From positions 1 to 14,118 of the forward strand of contig CAMDDI010000068.1 in assembly GCA_945890905.1 (NCBI GenBank): 14,118 nucleotides of DNA, in the 5' to 3' direction. The notes under the pieces are model-generated. The model searched no databases, was not told the origin of the DNA, and worked only from the letters and a program-made list of their open reading frames with translations. The number at the start of each line of letters is the position of its first letter. Within the stretch, counting starts at the first letter, position 1. This DNA is from Bacteriovorax stolpii. Lineage in GTDB: Bacteria; Bdellovibrionota; Bacteriovoracia; Bacteriovoracales; Bacteriovoracaceae. This document shows, in pieces, positions 1 through 7,523 of the stretch. Made by a program: the position numbers and the translations under genes.

Positions 1-228
1 ATGAAGATAATAGTTTCGATTACAAATTCATTGCTGAATCCGTCTACTGATTCCCGAAGGAACGTAATCTTCAAGTAGACTAGGCAAATTAAAGCTTTGA
101 ATACTTTCTCATCTCATCTTGAAACCTTTCGGCTTCAAAACTTTTTTATTATTCGAATTTCAAAGAGCAAGACACCCTGTCTGAGTAGGTACTCAGTTTT
201 AAAACTACTTGATTCGTCTCAGAAGTGT
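1..228 (-). ncRNA. Candidate structured RNA or long 5' leader
   Basis: This stretch lies directly downstream of the leftward promoter and has no convincing reading frame on either strand. It is rich in inverted repeats: a 12-base palindrome at 195-206, a 7-bp stem at 181-187/190-196, a 5-bp stem at 170-174/178-182, a hairpin at 121-136 that has a GAAA tetraloop on the minus strand, a 7-bp pairing of 95-101 with 159-165 that encloses it, and a 7-bp pairing of 42-48 with 74-80 that encloses TTCC-TTCG-GGAA (51-62). A UUCG-capped and a GAAA-capped hairpin together are typical of folded RNA. I do not recognise a known family, and the 3' end is not in the window. It may be a free small RNA or the leader of a left-hand gene. 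Some of these repeats could arise by chance in AT-rich DNA. Confidence 0.35.
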
Positions 229-263
229 TTTGGGATAATATTTATTCTCGGTACTTTCGTCAA
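228..263 (-). promoter_or_regulatory. Strong leftward sigma70-type promoter
   Basis: Read on the minus strand, TTGACG (positions 263-258) is followed by exactly 17 bases and then TATTAT (240-235). This matches the sigma70/housekeeping consensus at 5 of 6 bases in each box with ideal spacing. The predicted start is near position 228. It lies downstream of the pheT stop, so it does not serve pheT; it must drive whatever lies to the left, either an RNA in 1-228 or a gene beyond the window edge. The -35 box directly abuts the outer arm of the stem-loop at 263-309. The call rests on consensus match alone. Confidence 0.6.
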
Positions 264-309
264 GGGATTTTAGATTTTTATTTCGGAAAAATATTTTTCT
301 CAAATCCCT
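263..309 (-). terminator. Imperfect stem-loop after pheT, possible terminator
   Basis: The arms AGGGATTT (263-270) and AAATCCCT (302-309) are perfectly complementary. Inside them a second hairpin pairs ATTTTT (274-279) with AAAAAT (287-292). The structure begins 15 bases past the pheT stop codon, so it is well placed to end or stabilise the long leftward transcript. It lacks a clean T-run on either strand, so it is not a classic intrinsic terminator. It could instead be an mRNA 3'-end stabiliser, or a site that affects the adjoining promoter. Confidence 0.35.
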
Positions 310-324
310 CTAAATAACAGTGTT

Positions 325-2739
325 CTAGGACTTTAAAGATAGTCCAGCCTTTTCAAGGGTTTGAATTACTTTACGCTCCATGTCTTTAATCACTTCAGGA
401 GTTAAAGTTTTTTCTGAATCTTCGAAAACTGTACGGATTGAAACGGCTTTTTGAGTTTCATTCATCATAAACACGCCCAAAATCGATTTCGATTTGAATT
501 CTTTCTGCTTCAAAGAGCTCAAAGCTGTGATGGCAGATGCTGAAGGAGAATTAATATCCATCACCACCGTAAAATCACAAGATGAAGAAGGAAACTTTGA
601 AATCGGCTGGTATTTAGTTTTATCTTTAAGCTCTCGCCCTTCCAGATCAGTGAGATCAATTACGGCCAGCGAGAGATAACCCTTCATTTTAAAATTTTTC
701 ATGATCATAGGGTGAACAGTTGTGAGCGCACCAAGATACTTACCCATGATTTGAACATTCAAATATTCGTGAGGGTGAGAGCCTTCCCAGTTTGAAGGGA
801 TAACTGGATTGGGAAACTTTTCACTTCGGGCAACAAAATTAAAGCCCACGTTAAGTGTCGCGAGAAGTTTCTCGAGTATGTTTTCAAGCTCAACGAATCG
901 ACTTTTCTCTTTTGAGTAAAGACCAATTACAAGATGGCTTTTTTCTTTTTCGTAATCTAGGTAGCTGCGGCCCAATTCAAAGAATGAGAAAGCATCAAAG
1001 TTTTTTTGATTCTGAGAGGACATCTCGAGCACTGAAGGAACAATAGAGGGACGCATGCGATCTTGTTCAACTGAGAGTGCATTAACCAGAACAAGATGGT
1101 CATTTGTCACAGGCCAGAGGGCCTTCTCCATAAGCTCTTTACCCACAAGAGGATAGGTCATGATCTGAAGAGACTTGCCTTGCATGATCATGAAGTCTTG
1201 AATCTTTCGGTGAAACTGTTTGGTTGAAGATAAACGCACTGGTTTCACAGGGAGCATTGGGGAAACGGGAGTGATGTTATCATAACCAATCATTCGACCA
1301 ATTTCTTCTACCAGGTCAGCTGTGCAACTGATGTCTTTAGTGGTGCGATATGTGGGAACTGTCACTTTGAAAGTGGATCCTGTTTCAGTCACTTTAAAAT
1401 CCAGACTTTCAAAAATCTTTTTAATCCTCTCTTGTGGAATATCCATGCCCAATGAAGTCACAATCTGGGAGTGAGAAATATCCATGGTCAGTGGTAATGA
1501 AAGTTTATCTTGCTTAAAGAACTTTTCAGGGGCACCGACAATTTTTGCTCCGGGGCTGAGTTCAGTGATCAGTTCAACTAAACGCAGAAGAGTGCGGTAG
1601 CAAAGATTACTATCGAGAGTTTTTTCATAGCGCTGAGAAGAGTCACTGCGAAGACCTAAGCGCACAGAAGTTTTTCTCACTTCAGGAGCTTCCCAGTTGG
1701 CCACTTCAAGGAAAACTTTTGTCGTAGAAGCTGATACGCCGCAGTCAAGTCCTCCCATAATACCAGCGAGAACCAGAGGACGTTTTGAATCTGCGATGAT
1801 GGTGTCTTGAGGAATAATTTCTCTCTCAACTTCATCGAGTGTTTTGAATTTAGCATTTTCAGAAGGGCGCTTTACAAAAATTTTACCACCCTCGATTTTT
1901 TCCCGGTCAAAAATATGATTGGGCATACCGAGTTCAACCATAACGTAGTTGCTGATATCAACGATAAGGTTAATTGATCGCAGGCCAACAGTTTCAAGAC
2001 GTGTTTTCATCCAGTCGGGTGTTGCCCCAACCTTGATATTGTCCATGGATAAACCGATATAGGCCAAACAAGAAGAGTCTTGAGCGATATCAAGTTTTAT
2101 AGGAGAAGCTTCGGAGTTGAATTTTGATTCAATCTGCTTAGACCACTGATCGTTAAAACGATTTTTTAGAGGCGTGTGATGAGCAGCTGAAAATTCACGG
2201 GCCAGACCCAAGTATCCCCACAGATCAGGTCTATGAGTTAGAGATTTATTATCAACGTCTAAGATGACATCAGATTCAATTTTAAGATAATTCGGAAGTG
2301 GAGTTCCGGGAGTTGCATCGACCCCAAGTTCCATAAGGCCAGACTTGCCTTCTCCCAAACCAAGTTCAACTTCAGAGCAAAGCATTCCATCAGAAAGTAC
2401 CCCGCGGATTTTTTTTGGTTCTAGAGTCATACCGTTTGGAAGAGTGGTTCCGATGGGAGCATAAGGAACTTTAAGACCCACTTTTACATTGGGAGCTCCG
2501 CAAACAACTTCTTTAAATTCAGGCTTTCCGTAATCAAAGGTCACTAAGTTCAATTTGTCAGATTCTGGATGAGGACGAATGGATTTGATTTCAACGCAAA
2601 GAATTGATTTGAGAGAATCACCACGGGTGATAACATCTTCAACTTCGGCCGTTGCGAGTGTGAACATTGAACTGAGCTCCTTTGGAGCAAGTTCAGGCAA
2701 ATCAACAAAGTCTTTAATCCAATTAAGCGAAATAAGCAT
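325..2739 (-). CDS. pheT: Phenylalanyl-tRNA synthetase beta subunit
   Basis: This is the beta subunit of the cytoplasmic alpha2beta2 phenylalanine-tRNA ligase, which charges tRNA-Phe with phenylalanine using ATP. The 804-residue length is usual for bacterial PheT. The domain order is complete: an N-terminal OB-fold tRNA-binding domain (about residues 44-150, with VVCGAPNV and KIRGVLSDGMLCSE), a B1 segment with LTHRPDLWGYLGLAREF (about 167-183), the B3/B4 editing region (about 215-400), B5, a catalytic-like core containing FFELGRSY, and a C-terminal FDX-ACB anticodon-binding domain beginning near PISKFPSSSCDFTVVMD. AGGA stands seven bases before the ATG, overlapping the end of pheS; only eight bases separate the genes. 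It is last in the long leftward operon. Nothing appears truncated. Confidence 0.97.
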   Translation of the reverse strand: MLISLNWIKDFVDLPELAPKELSSMFTLATAEVEDVITRGDSLKSILCVEIKSIRPHPESDKLNLVTFDYGKPEFKEVVCGAPNVKVGLKVPYAPIGTTLPNGMTLEPKKIRGVLSDGMLCSEVELGLGEGKSGLMELGVDATPGTPLPNYLKIESDVILDVDNKSLTHRPDLWGYLGLAREFSAAHHTPLKNRFNDQWSKQIESKFNSEASPIKLDIAQDSSCLAYIGLSMDNIKVGATPDWMKTRLETVGLRSINLIVDISNYVMVELGMPNHIFDREKIEGGKIFVKRPSENAKFKTLDEVEREIIPQDTIIADSKRPLVLAGIMGGLDCGVSASTTKVFLEVANWEAPEVRKTSVRLGLRSDSSQRYEKTLDSNLCYRTLLRLVELITELSPGAKIVGAPEKFFKQDKLSLPLTMDISHSQIVTSLGMDIPQERIKKIFESLDFKVTETGSTFKVTVPTYRTTKDISCTADLVEEIGRMIGYDNITPVSPMLPVKPVRLSSTKQFHRKIQDFMIMQGKSLQIMTYPLVGKELMEKALWPVTNDHLVLVNALSVEQDRMRPSIVPSVLEMSSQNQKNFDAFSFFELGRSYLDYEKEKSHLVIGLYSKEKSRFVELENILEKLLATLNVGFNFVARSEKFPNPVIPSNWEGSHPHEYLNVQIMGKYLGALTTVHPMIMKNFKMKGYLSLAVIDLTDLEGRELKDKTKYQPISKFPSSSCDFTVVMDINSPSASAITALSSLKQKEFKSKSILGVFMMNETQKAVSIRTVFEDSEKTLTPEVIKDMERKVIQTLEKAGLSLKS

Positions 2740-2747
2740 AGCTAATC

Positions 2748-3788
2748 CTAGAAAGTTTTAAATTGAGAATTGAAACGTAGATCCCCTGAATGAAGGTGAC
2801 GGATATCATCGATTCCGTATCTCATCATCACCAAGCGATCAAGACCCAAGCCGAAAGCAAAGCCACTGTTTTTTTCAGGATCAATGCCCCCAGCTTTCAA
2901 GACGTTTGGATGAACCATTCCACAAGGAAGTAGTTCTACCCAGCCCACTTGCTTACAAACTGAACACCCCTTACCTCCACAGATAAGGCATTTAATATCG
3001 AGTTCAAATCCAGGCTCTACGAACGGAAAGAATCCCGGACGAAGACGGACTTCCACTTCTTTTTTAAAAATTTCAGTGAGAAGAGTTTTCATAAAGTAGA
3101 TAAGATTTCCGACTGAAACATTCTCTCCCACCATCATCCCTTCGAGCTGATGAAAAACCATTTCGTGAGAAGCGTCGGTGCGCTCACATCGGAAAACTTT
3201 TCCAGGGCCCACGAATCTAAAGGGAGGCTTTCTCTCTTTCATACCTCGGACTTGAATGGTTGATGTATGCGTTCTTAAGAGATGCTTTTTATCGGCAAAC
3301 CAAAAGGTATCTTGCATATCCCGAGCCGGATGAGTGGCAGGAATGTTGAGGGCCTCAAAGTTGTGGTATTCGTCTTCAATGTGAGGTCCATCTAGTACTT
3401 CAAATCCCATAGAAATAAAAATATCTTCAATTTCCTGCTGGATGATAGTTACTGGATGCATGCCTGCAGCTTGCAGACCGTTCTCCATGAGAGAATCAGT
3501 GAGTGAAAAATCAATCTTATCTTTTTCAAGATTTGAATTAATCTCGGCCATCTCTAATTCCAACATCTTCTTTGATACCAGAGATTCAATGGCGGTTTTT
3601 AGATCATTGGCCTTAGAACCAATACTCTTTTTTTCTTCAGGAGTGGCGTCTTTGAGATTTTTCATCACATCAGACAAAGGCCCTTGTTTCCCAATGTATT
3701 TGGACTTCAAATTAAGAAGTTCAGCGATTTTCTGAATAGAAGATAATTCTTTAGTAAAGTCATCTAGAAGTGACTCGAGCACATGCAT
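2748..3788 (-). CDS. pheS: Phenylalanyl-tRNA synthetase alpha subunit
   Basis: This is the catalytic alpha subunit of PheRS, a class II aminoacyl-tRNA synthetase. The 346-residue protein has the expected N-terminal coiled-coil arm (about 1-95) that reaches tRNA-Phe, then the catalytic core: motif 2 around GPGKVFRCERTDASHE (residues 194-209) and motif 3 around GFAFGLGLDRLVMM (309-322). An insert with four cysteines (C267, C270, C275, C278; CxxC...CxxC) resembles the metal-binding-like patch found in Firmicute and some other PheS proteins and ends in GMVHPNVL. The start is supported by AAGGA eight bases before the ATG. It follows the DUF4416 gene after a 61-base gap with no clear promoter, and pheT follows, so it is probably co-transcribed. 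Confidence 0.97.
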   Translation of the reverse strand: MHVLESLLDDFTKELSSIQKIAELLNLKSKYIGKQGPLSDVMKNLKDATPEEKKSIGSKANDLKTAIESLVSKKMLELEMAEINSNLEKDKIDFSLTDSLMENGLQAAGMHPVTIIQQEIEDIFISMGFEVLDGPHIEDEYHNFEALNIPATHPARDMQDTFWFADKKHLLRTHTSTIQVRGMKERKPPFRFVGPGKVFRCERTDASHEMVFHQLEGMMVGENVSVGNLIYFMKTLLTEIFKKEVEVRLRPGFFPFVEPGFELDIKCLICGGKGCSVCKQVGWVELLPCGMVHPNVLKAGGIDPEKNSGFAFGLGLDRLVMMRYGIDDIRHLHSGDLRFNSQFKTF

Positions 3789-3849
3789 CCTATGTCCTTT
3801 GGATTAGTTCGGAAGGAAGGGTATCAGTGGGAAAATCAATTGGAAAGAT

Positions 3850-4398
3850 TCAAGTTCCGGGGTTTTTGCTGCGAGTTAAAAGTGTGAGGAGATAAATCCG
3901 GGCCCAAGTGAAGAATTCTTTTTTCTTTTCATCCGCATAATCCGGATAGGTCCATGGCAGAGTTTGAAACTCGCCATGCTGAAATTGGTAAGTCAGATCT
4001 GAGAAAATATTTTGACCAAGATAAATCCGGTGAGAGTAATTCTTGCTAGTGGCGAGGGTGAAGTTTTCTAATGTGAGGAAGCCGATATCTAAATTTACGG
4101 ATCTCTTAGAATTCTGGGCCCACTCTAATTCCCATTCTTGGGCCATGAGTTTGGCCTCAAGGAGTTTTTCTCGAGGAAAAGTCAGAGTTGAGATAACAAA
4201 GAAGCGATGAAGAGTTTCTTTTGGGCCCATTTCATCGGCGTAGTACTGGGCCAGGGGATTAAATTCTGGCGAGAATTCAAAATGTGCTCCAAAAGTTTTT
4301 TCCCACTTCTCTTTTAGATCCTGTGGGGAATGGAGATCTGCGCGATATAGAAAACTACCAAATAAAAGACCGGGCGTTGGAGACGAGAGTTCCAGCAT
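3850..4398 (-). CDS. DUF4416 family protein
   Basis: This 182-residue protein matches the DUF4416 pattern: an N-terminal LLFGSFLYRADLHS-type strand, a central QYYADEMGP block (about 51-59), a NLDIGFLTLENFTLATSKNY block (about 102-121) followed by SHRIYLGQ, and a conserved LPWTYPDYAD near residues 147-156. The recurring acidic and aromatic residues suggest an enzyme fold, but the family's biochemical role is unknown and I do not assign one. No signal peptide is visible, so it is probably cytoplasmic. Its ATG shares one base with the stop of the upstream heptose kinase gene (TAATG), so translation is likely coupled. Family membership is confident; function is not. Confidence 0.85.
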   Translation of the reverse strand: MLELSSPTPGLLFGSFLYRADLHSPQDLKEKWEKTFGAHFEFSPEFNPLAQYYADEMGPKETLHRFFVISTLTFPREKLLEAKLMAQEWELEWAQNSKRSVNLDIGFLTLENFTLATSKNYSHRIYLGQNIFSDLTYQFQHGEFQTLPWTYPDYADEKKKEFFTWARIYLLTLLTRSKNPGT

Positions 4399-5420
4399 TA
4401 CTTCATGATCTTGAGAAGATTTTGAAAATAGAGACTAAGCTCATCCATGGTGCATAAGGCTGTTCCGCGTTTTTTAACGACCACACCGGCAGCACAGTTT
4501 CCAACCCAGGCAGCTTCTTCAAGGTTTGCTCCTGCAAGAAGTGAAGAAGTGATAGCGGCAATGGCCGTATCCCCTGCTCCAGAAACATCGAAGACTTCAT
4601 TGGCAGCAGTTGGAATAATTTTTAAACTTCCTGTTCCACTAAGTTTGGTATCGATCATGGCCATCCCATCAGCACCCAAAGTGATGATGAGTTTTTCAAG
4701 TTTTAATTTATCAATCAAAATATCAGCGATAGTTTCGAGTTTTCTTTCTTTAAAATATCCCAGAGCTTCCACCATCATGTGAGATTCAAGTCGGTTTGGT
4801 TTAAGAAGAGTAGCTCCCTTGTACCATAGTGGGGGTGTGGACCGAGAGGGATCTACCGCAATAAGGAGTTTTTTTTCTTTATATTCAGCAATGATTCTTT
4901 GGCAAAGAGCTTCAGAGAATAAGCCTTTTCCATAGTCTTCAATAATAAGACCCGAATGAGTTTCAGAAAACTCTTGAATACGGTTTTGAATTCTGCGGCT
5001 GACTTCTTCATCAATGGTTTCTTTGGTTTCATAATCCACACGACAAATCTGCTGAGTTGAAGTGGTGATTCGCTCTTTGTAAGTGGTGTGACGAGACGGA
5101 TCTCGTACAAGTCCCCAAGTCTTAAGCCCACGCTCTTCAAGCAGGTCTTCCACTAAGCTTGCGCGGCTATCATCTCCGATGACTCCGCAAAGAGTAGAAG
5201 ATACCCCTAAGCTGTTTAAGTTATCACTCACGTTGGCCGCAAGGCCTAACTTGTCCCACTCTTTAGAAACTTCTAGGACCGGAACAGGTGCCTCCGGAGA
5301 AATTCGCTTCACTTCACCAAAAGTGTATTTATCAATACCAAGATCTCCTACAACGAGAACTGGCTTGATGGATTTGAACTGAGAAGTAATTGAAGCAAAT
5401 TTTTCGAGAGTTAAAATCAT
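4398..5420 (-). CDS. rfaE1: Heptose-7-phosphate kinase (RfaE/HldE domain I)
   Basis: This PfkB/ribokinase-fold sugar kinase has 340 residues. It matches the N-terminal kinase half of E. coli HldE, which phosphorylates D-glycero-D-manno-heptose 7-phosphate at C1 on the way to ADP-heptose for the LPS inner core. Diagnostic blocks are VVGDLGIDKYTFGEVKRISP (23-42) running into EAPVPV, DYGKG (162-166), LLKPNR (205-210) and the nucleotide-binding/catalytic DVSGAGDT (278-285, base D284). The nucleotidyltransferase half is absent, so a separate RfaE2-type enzyme should exist elsewhere. One oddity: the usual GGAANV appears as GLAANV (59-64), replacing the second glycine of the hinge pair. It overlaps both neighbours by one base (TAATG), and AGAGGAAATA precedes the start. 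A related carbohydrate kinase specificity cannot be excluded. Confidence 0.85.
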   Translation of the reverse strand: MILTLEKFASITSQFKSIKPVLVVGDLGIDKYTFGEVKRISPEAPVPVLEVSKEWDKLGLAANVSDNLNSLGVSSTLCGVIGDDSRASLVEDLLEERGLKTWGLVRDPSRHTTYKERITTSTQQICRVDYETKETIDEEVSRRIQNRIQEFSETHSGLIIEDYGKGLFSEALCQRIIAEYKEKKLLIAVDPSRSTPPLWYKGATLLKPNRLESHMMVEALGYFKERKLETIADILIDKLKLEKLIITLGADGMAMIDTKLSGTGSLKIIPTAANEVFDVSGAGDTAIAAITSSLLAGANLEEAAWVGNCAAGVVVKKRGTALCTMDELSLYFQNLLKIMK

Positions 5421-6112
5421 TATTTCCTCTGGTCCCAGTGCTGGATAATTTCATCAACAATCATGGGAATGGTTTTTCCTGTAGAATCAAGTTCGATTCC
5501 GTCGTCAGCTTTTTTGAGTGGAGCAATCTCACGGTTCATATCTTGAAAATCGCGGTCCATAATATCTTTAAGTATTGTTTCGTAATCTAGGTCTGTTTGA
5601 CCACGATCCTTAAGTTCTCCTAGGCGGCGGTGAGCGCGCTCATGAGGAGATGCTGTCAGGTAAACTTTCAAAATGGCTTTGGGGAAAATGACAGTTCCAA
5701 TATCTCGGCCATCCAGGATTGCAGGACGATCTTTCACAATACTTCTCTGCCAGTCTCGTAAAAAATCTCTCACTACTCTAAATTTGGAAACCTGAGAGGC
5801 AAGTTTAGAAACGTGATGTTCACGAATCACATCGGTGAGATTTAAATTATCTAGCATAATGAGAACACCAGGTTCTGGCGCAAACTGAAAGCGATGATCA
5901 TGGAAAAATTTTTGAATCACTTCTTCATCATGGGAATTTAAGTGGGCCTTGGTAAAATCAATACCCGTATGTTGAAGAGCATAAGCAGCTGCCCGAAACA
6001 TGGCCCCGGTATCGATATAGATTAACCCGAGCTTTTGAGCGATTTGTTTGGCAACTGTTGACTTACCGCTCCCAGAAGGACCATCGAGAGCAATGACTTG
6101 ATCTTTTTCCAT
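5420..6112 (-). CDS. cmk: Cytidylate (CMP/dCMP) kinase
   Basis: This enzyme phosphorylates CMP and dCMP to the diphosphates with ATP, in the cytoplasm. The 230-residue length is typical. It shows a Walker A loop GPSGSGKST (11-19), YIDTGAMFRA (32-41) for base and sugar contacts, the DGRDIGT signature (134-140), and the C-terminal RD...D.NREIAPLKKADDGIELD lid region (187-209). The start is set by the usual short distance from Met to the P-loop, although no strong Shine-Dalgarno sequence is visible upstream. It sits 37 bases after the chorismate mutase-like gene and overlaps the kinase gene by one base. In many proteobacteria cmk lies beside aromatic-pathway genes, so this neighbourhood is conventional. 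Confidence 0.95.
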   Translation of the reverse strand: MEKDQVIALDGPSGSGKSTVAKQIAQKLGLIYIDTGAMFRAAAYALQHTGIDFTKAHLNSHDEEVIQKFFHDHRFQFAPEPGVLIMLDNLNLTDVIREHHVSKLASQVSKFRVVRDFLRDWQRSIVKDRPAILDGRDIGTVIFPKAILKVYLTASPHERAHRRLGELKDRGQTDLDYETILKDIMDRDFQDMNREIAPLKKADDGIELDSTGKTIPMIVDEIIQHWDQRK

Positions 6113-6149
6113 AGGATGGAATCATAATTATTTGAAGAGAGTCCGGCAA

Positions 6150-6578
6150 TCAGAAGTCTTTCAAAAATTCGAACTCAGGACCAAAATGAATTTTAGAAAA
6201 GATATTGGGATGAGAAATTTTGAGCAATAAGGGATTGATCATTTCAAACAGTTCGTTCTTGTGGCCTGCCAAATGAGTATGCTGCGACCATGCAGGATAA
6301 GAACCAGGGGCCATGGCCATGGCGTGGTCTTCCATGATGAGTGAGAAGGCAAGTAATTCGCGCAGAGATAATTCGGAGAGATCTTTTTGAAAATGCTGAA
6401 ATAAAGTTTTCTCGCGCTCCGGGTCGTAGTGGGAGTAGCGGCCTTTTGATTCCTTGAACTCCTGAATTTTCACACACAGCTTTCGTCTCTCACTAAGCGT
6501 GAGAAAAAGTTCTGAATTGGCCTGTGCCAGTGCTTCTCTTAATTCAGCAAGATTAGATTCGCGGGATGAATGTGACAT
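6150..6578 (-). CDS. AroQ-type chorismate mutase-like protein
   Basis: The first 90 of 142 residues fit the all-helical AroQ chorismate mutase fold, which converts chorismate to prephenate for Phe and Tyr. Visible active-site equivalents of the E. coli enzyme are R14 (R11), R31 (R28), K42 (K39) and R55-E56 (R51-E52) in YDPERE. By hand alignment the residue matching Q88, which contacts the substrate ether oxygen, is M89 in IMEDHAMAM, so activity may be altered. The last 50 residues have no counterpart that I recognise. The ORF overlaps the end of the transglycosylase gene by 26 bases and has only a weak ribosome-binding site, suggesting coupled translation. The fold is likely; whether the protein is catalytically active is uncertain. 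Confidence 0.75.
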   Translation of the reverse strand: MSHSSRESNLAELREALAQANSELFLTLSERRKLCVKIQEFKESKGRYSHYDPEREKTLFQHFQKDLSELSLRELLAFSLIMEDHAMAMAPGSYPAWSQHTHLAGHKNELFEMINPLLLKISHPNIFSKIHFGPEFEFLKDF

Positions 6579-7398
6579 TAGAGTTTTGGCTTAAAGTTCT
6601 TGTGATGTGATAATAAGCTTTAAGTACTTTGTTAAGATAATGGTTATCTTTTCCAACTGGAAGATTATTTCTGAGCTGGCTCTTCGTCCAGTAAGGACCC
6701 ATGTTGTAGGCCACTGTGGCGTAGTAGTGATTATTGTTAAAAGATTCCAGAAGACCTTTCATATAAAAGATCCCCACTTCGAGATTGCGAAGTTTAGAAA
6801 CTAAGGGTGAGTAACCCATGTCATAAAACGATTGCCCATACTGATATCTTAAGTAATCTTCACCACGATCTGACTCTAAGAAAATTCCATCTTTTTTCAT
6901 ATCACCTAGAACTTCCGCATAAGTTTCAGGCATCATTTGCATAAGACCCCGAGCACCTTTTTTCGAAGTGGCTTCATGCTTAAAGTGAGACTCAGTCCAC
7001 ATCACAGAAAGTACCCAGAAAGGATCAAGCTGATGCTTTTCACATAGGATTAGAACGGGACGAATAACTTTCTTCACTTTCTTTTGAATTTTATCTGGGA
7101 ATAACTCTACAATGCGCGCTTCCGCTTCATCATAAGAATTGTTAGCAAAAAAGCTTATATCTCCGATAAAGAAACCTAAGCTCTCGCTTTTAAATCGATA
7201 AGTCTTTTGACGCTTAAATCCAAAACTGAATGTTTCCGGGTACAAGGCGCGCAGAGAAAATGATCCGAAAAGGATAAGAGAGAGAAGAGGAATTTTGTAA
7301 GTGGAGAAGAAAAGACCAAAGATAGATTTCTTCGGTTTTGCCTCCGCCGTTACGGTAAGCGTGTCTAGCACACTTACATCACCGGTCGTTTGTTCCAT
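6553..7398 (-). CDS. SLT-type lytic transglycosylase, membrane-anchored
   Basis: This enzyme should cleave the MurNAc-GlcNAc bond of peptidoglycan, leaving 1,6-anhydro-MurNAc. The 281-residue protein begins with about 25 polar residues, then a hydrophobic segment (about 26-52) that probably anchors it in the inner membrane with the rest in the periplasm. The catalytic domain (about 112-270) shows the SLT signature: MWTESHF with catalytic E136, KKGARGLMQMMPET (146-159), NLEVGIFYM (205-213) and VAYNMGP (229-235). GGGGAG lies only one or two bases before the ATG, an unusually short spacing. It is first in the leftward operon and divergent from the YyaL-type gene. No LysM or other wall-binding domain is visible. 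Confidence 0.9.
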   Translation of the reverse strand: MEQTTGDVSVLDTLTVTAEAKPKKSIFGLFFSTYKIPLLSLILFGSFSLRALYPETFSFGFKRQKTYRFKSESLGFFIGDISFFANNSYDEAEARIVELFPDKIQKKVKKVIRPVLILCEKHQLDPFWVLSVMWTESHFKHEATSKKGARGLMQMMPETYAEVLGDMKKDGIFLESDRGEDYLRYQYGQSFYDMGYSPLVSKLRNLEVGIFYMKGLLESFNNNHYYATVAYNMGPYWTKSQLRNNLPVGKDNHYLNKVLKAYYHITRTLSQNSNVTFIPRI

Positions 7399-7400
7399 AC

Positions 7401-7436
7401 TCCCCGCTTTATATCCCGCACACCTTTAAAAAGCAA
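7401..7436 (-). promoter_or_regulatory. Candidate promoter of the leftward operon
   Basis: On the minus strand TTGCTT (7436-7431), a 17-base spacer and TATAAA (7413-7408) form a plausible sigma70 promoter for the transglycosylase-to-pheT operon. The implied start near 7401 is almost at the ATG (7398), so the message would be nearly leaderless and would lose its GGGGAG. Either the true start lies further upstream or translation begins by a leaderless route. No equally good promoter was seen on the plus strand of this 125-base divergent gap. Confidence 0.35.
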
Positions 7437-7523
7437 ATTACCATGTACAACTTGGGATAAACCATTGAAGATTAATAGCAACATTTTAACACCGTCTGAT
7501 TCGCTACCAAATTCCGAGGTTTT

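Noticed and set aside
1..78. Plus-strand frame opening with ATG at position 1 (25 codons), and another plus-strand tail ending at 50
   Set aside because: Both are at the window edge, too short to judge, and overlap the candidate structured RNA; no family could be recognised.
195..206. Plus-strand intrinsic terminator from the 181-196 hairpin followed by TTTT
   Set aside because: The stem has only 7 bp with a two-base loop, the T-run is four bases and runs straight into AAAA, so it is too weak to call.
1..228. c-di-GMP (GEMM) riboswitch, tmRNA, 6S RNA or RNase P RNA in the structured region
   Set aside because: The conserved sequence blocks of these RNAs were not found in the minus-strand reading.
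3442..3735. 97-codon plus-strand frame opposite pheS
   Set aside because: Lies wholly antisense to a clear pheS gene and has no recognisable motif.
4447..5140. Plus- and minus-strand frames of 95-111 codons inside the heptose kinase gene
   Set aside because: They overlap a gene with intact signature motifs in its own frame; their proteins look like frame shadows.
7441..7523. Plus-strand promoter for the YyaL-type operon
   Set aside because: TTGGGA and TTGAAG occur, but neither has a good -10 box at proper spacing; the promoter is presumably here but could not be placed.
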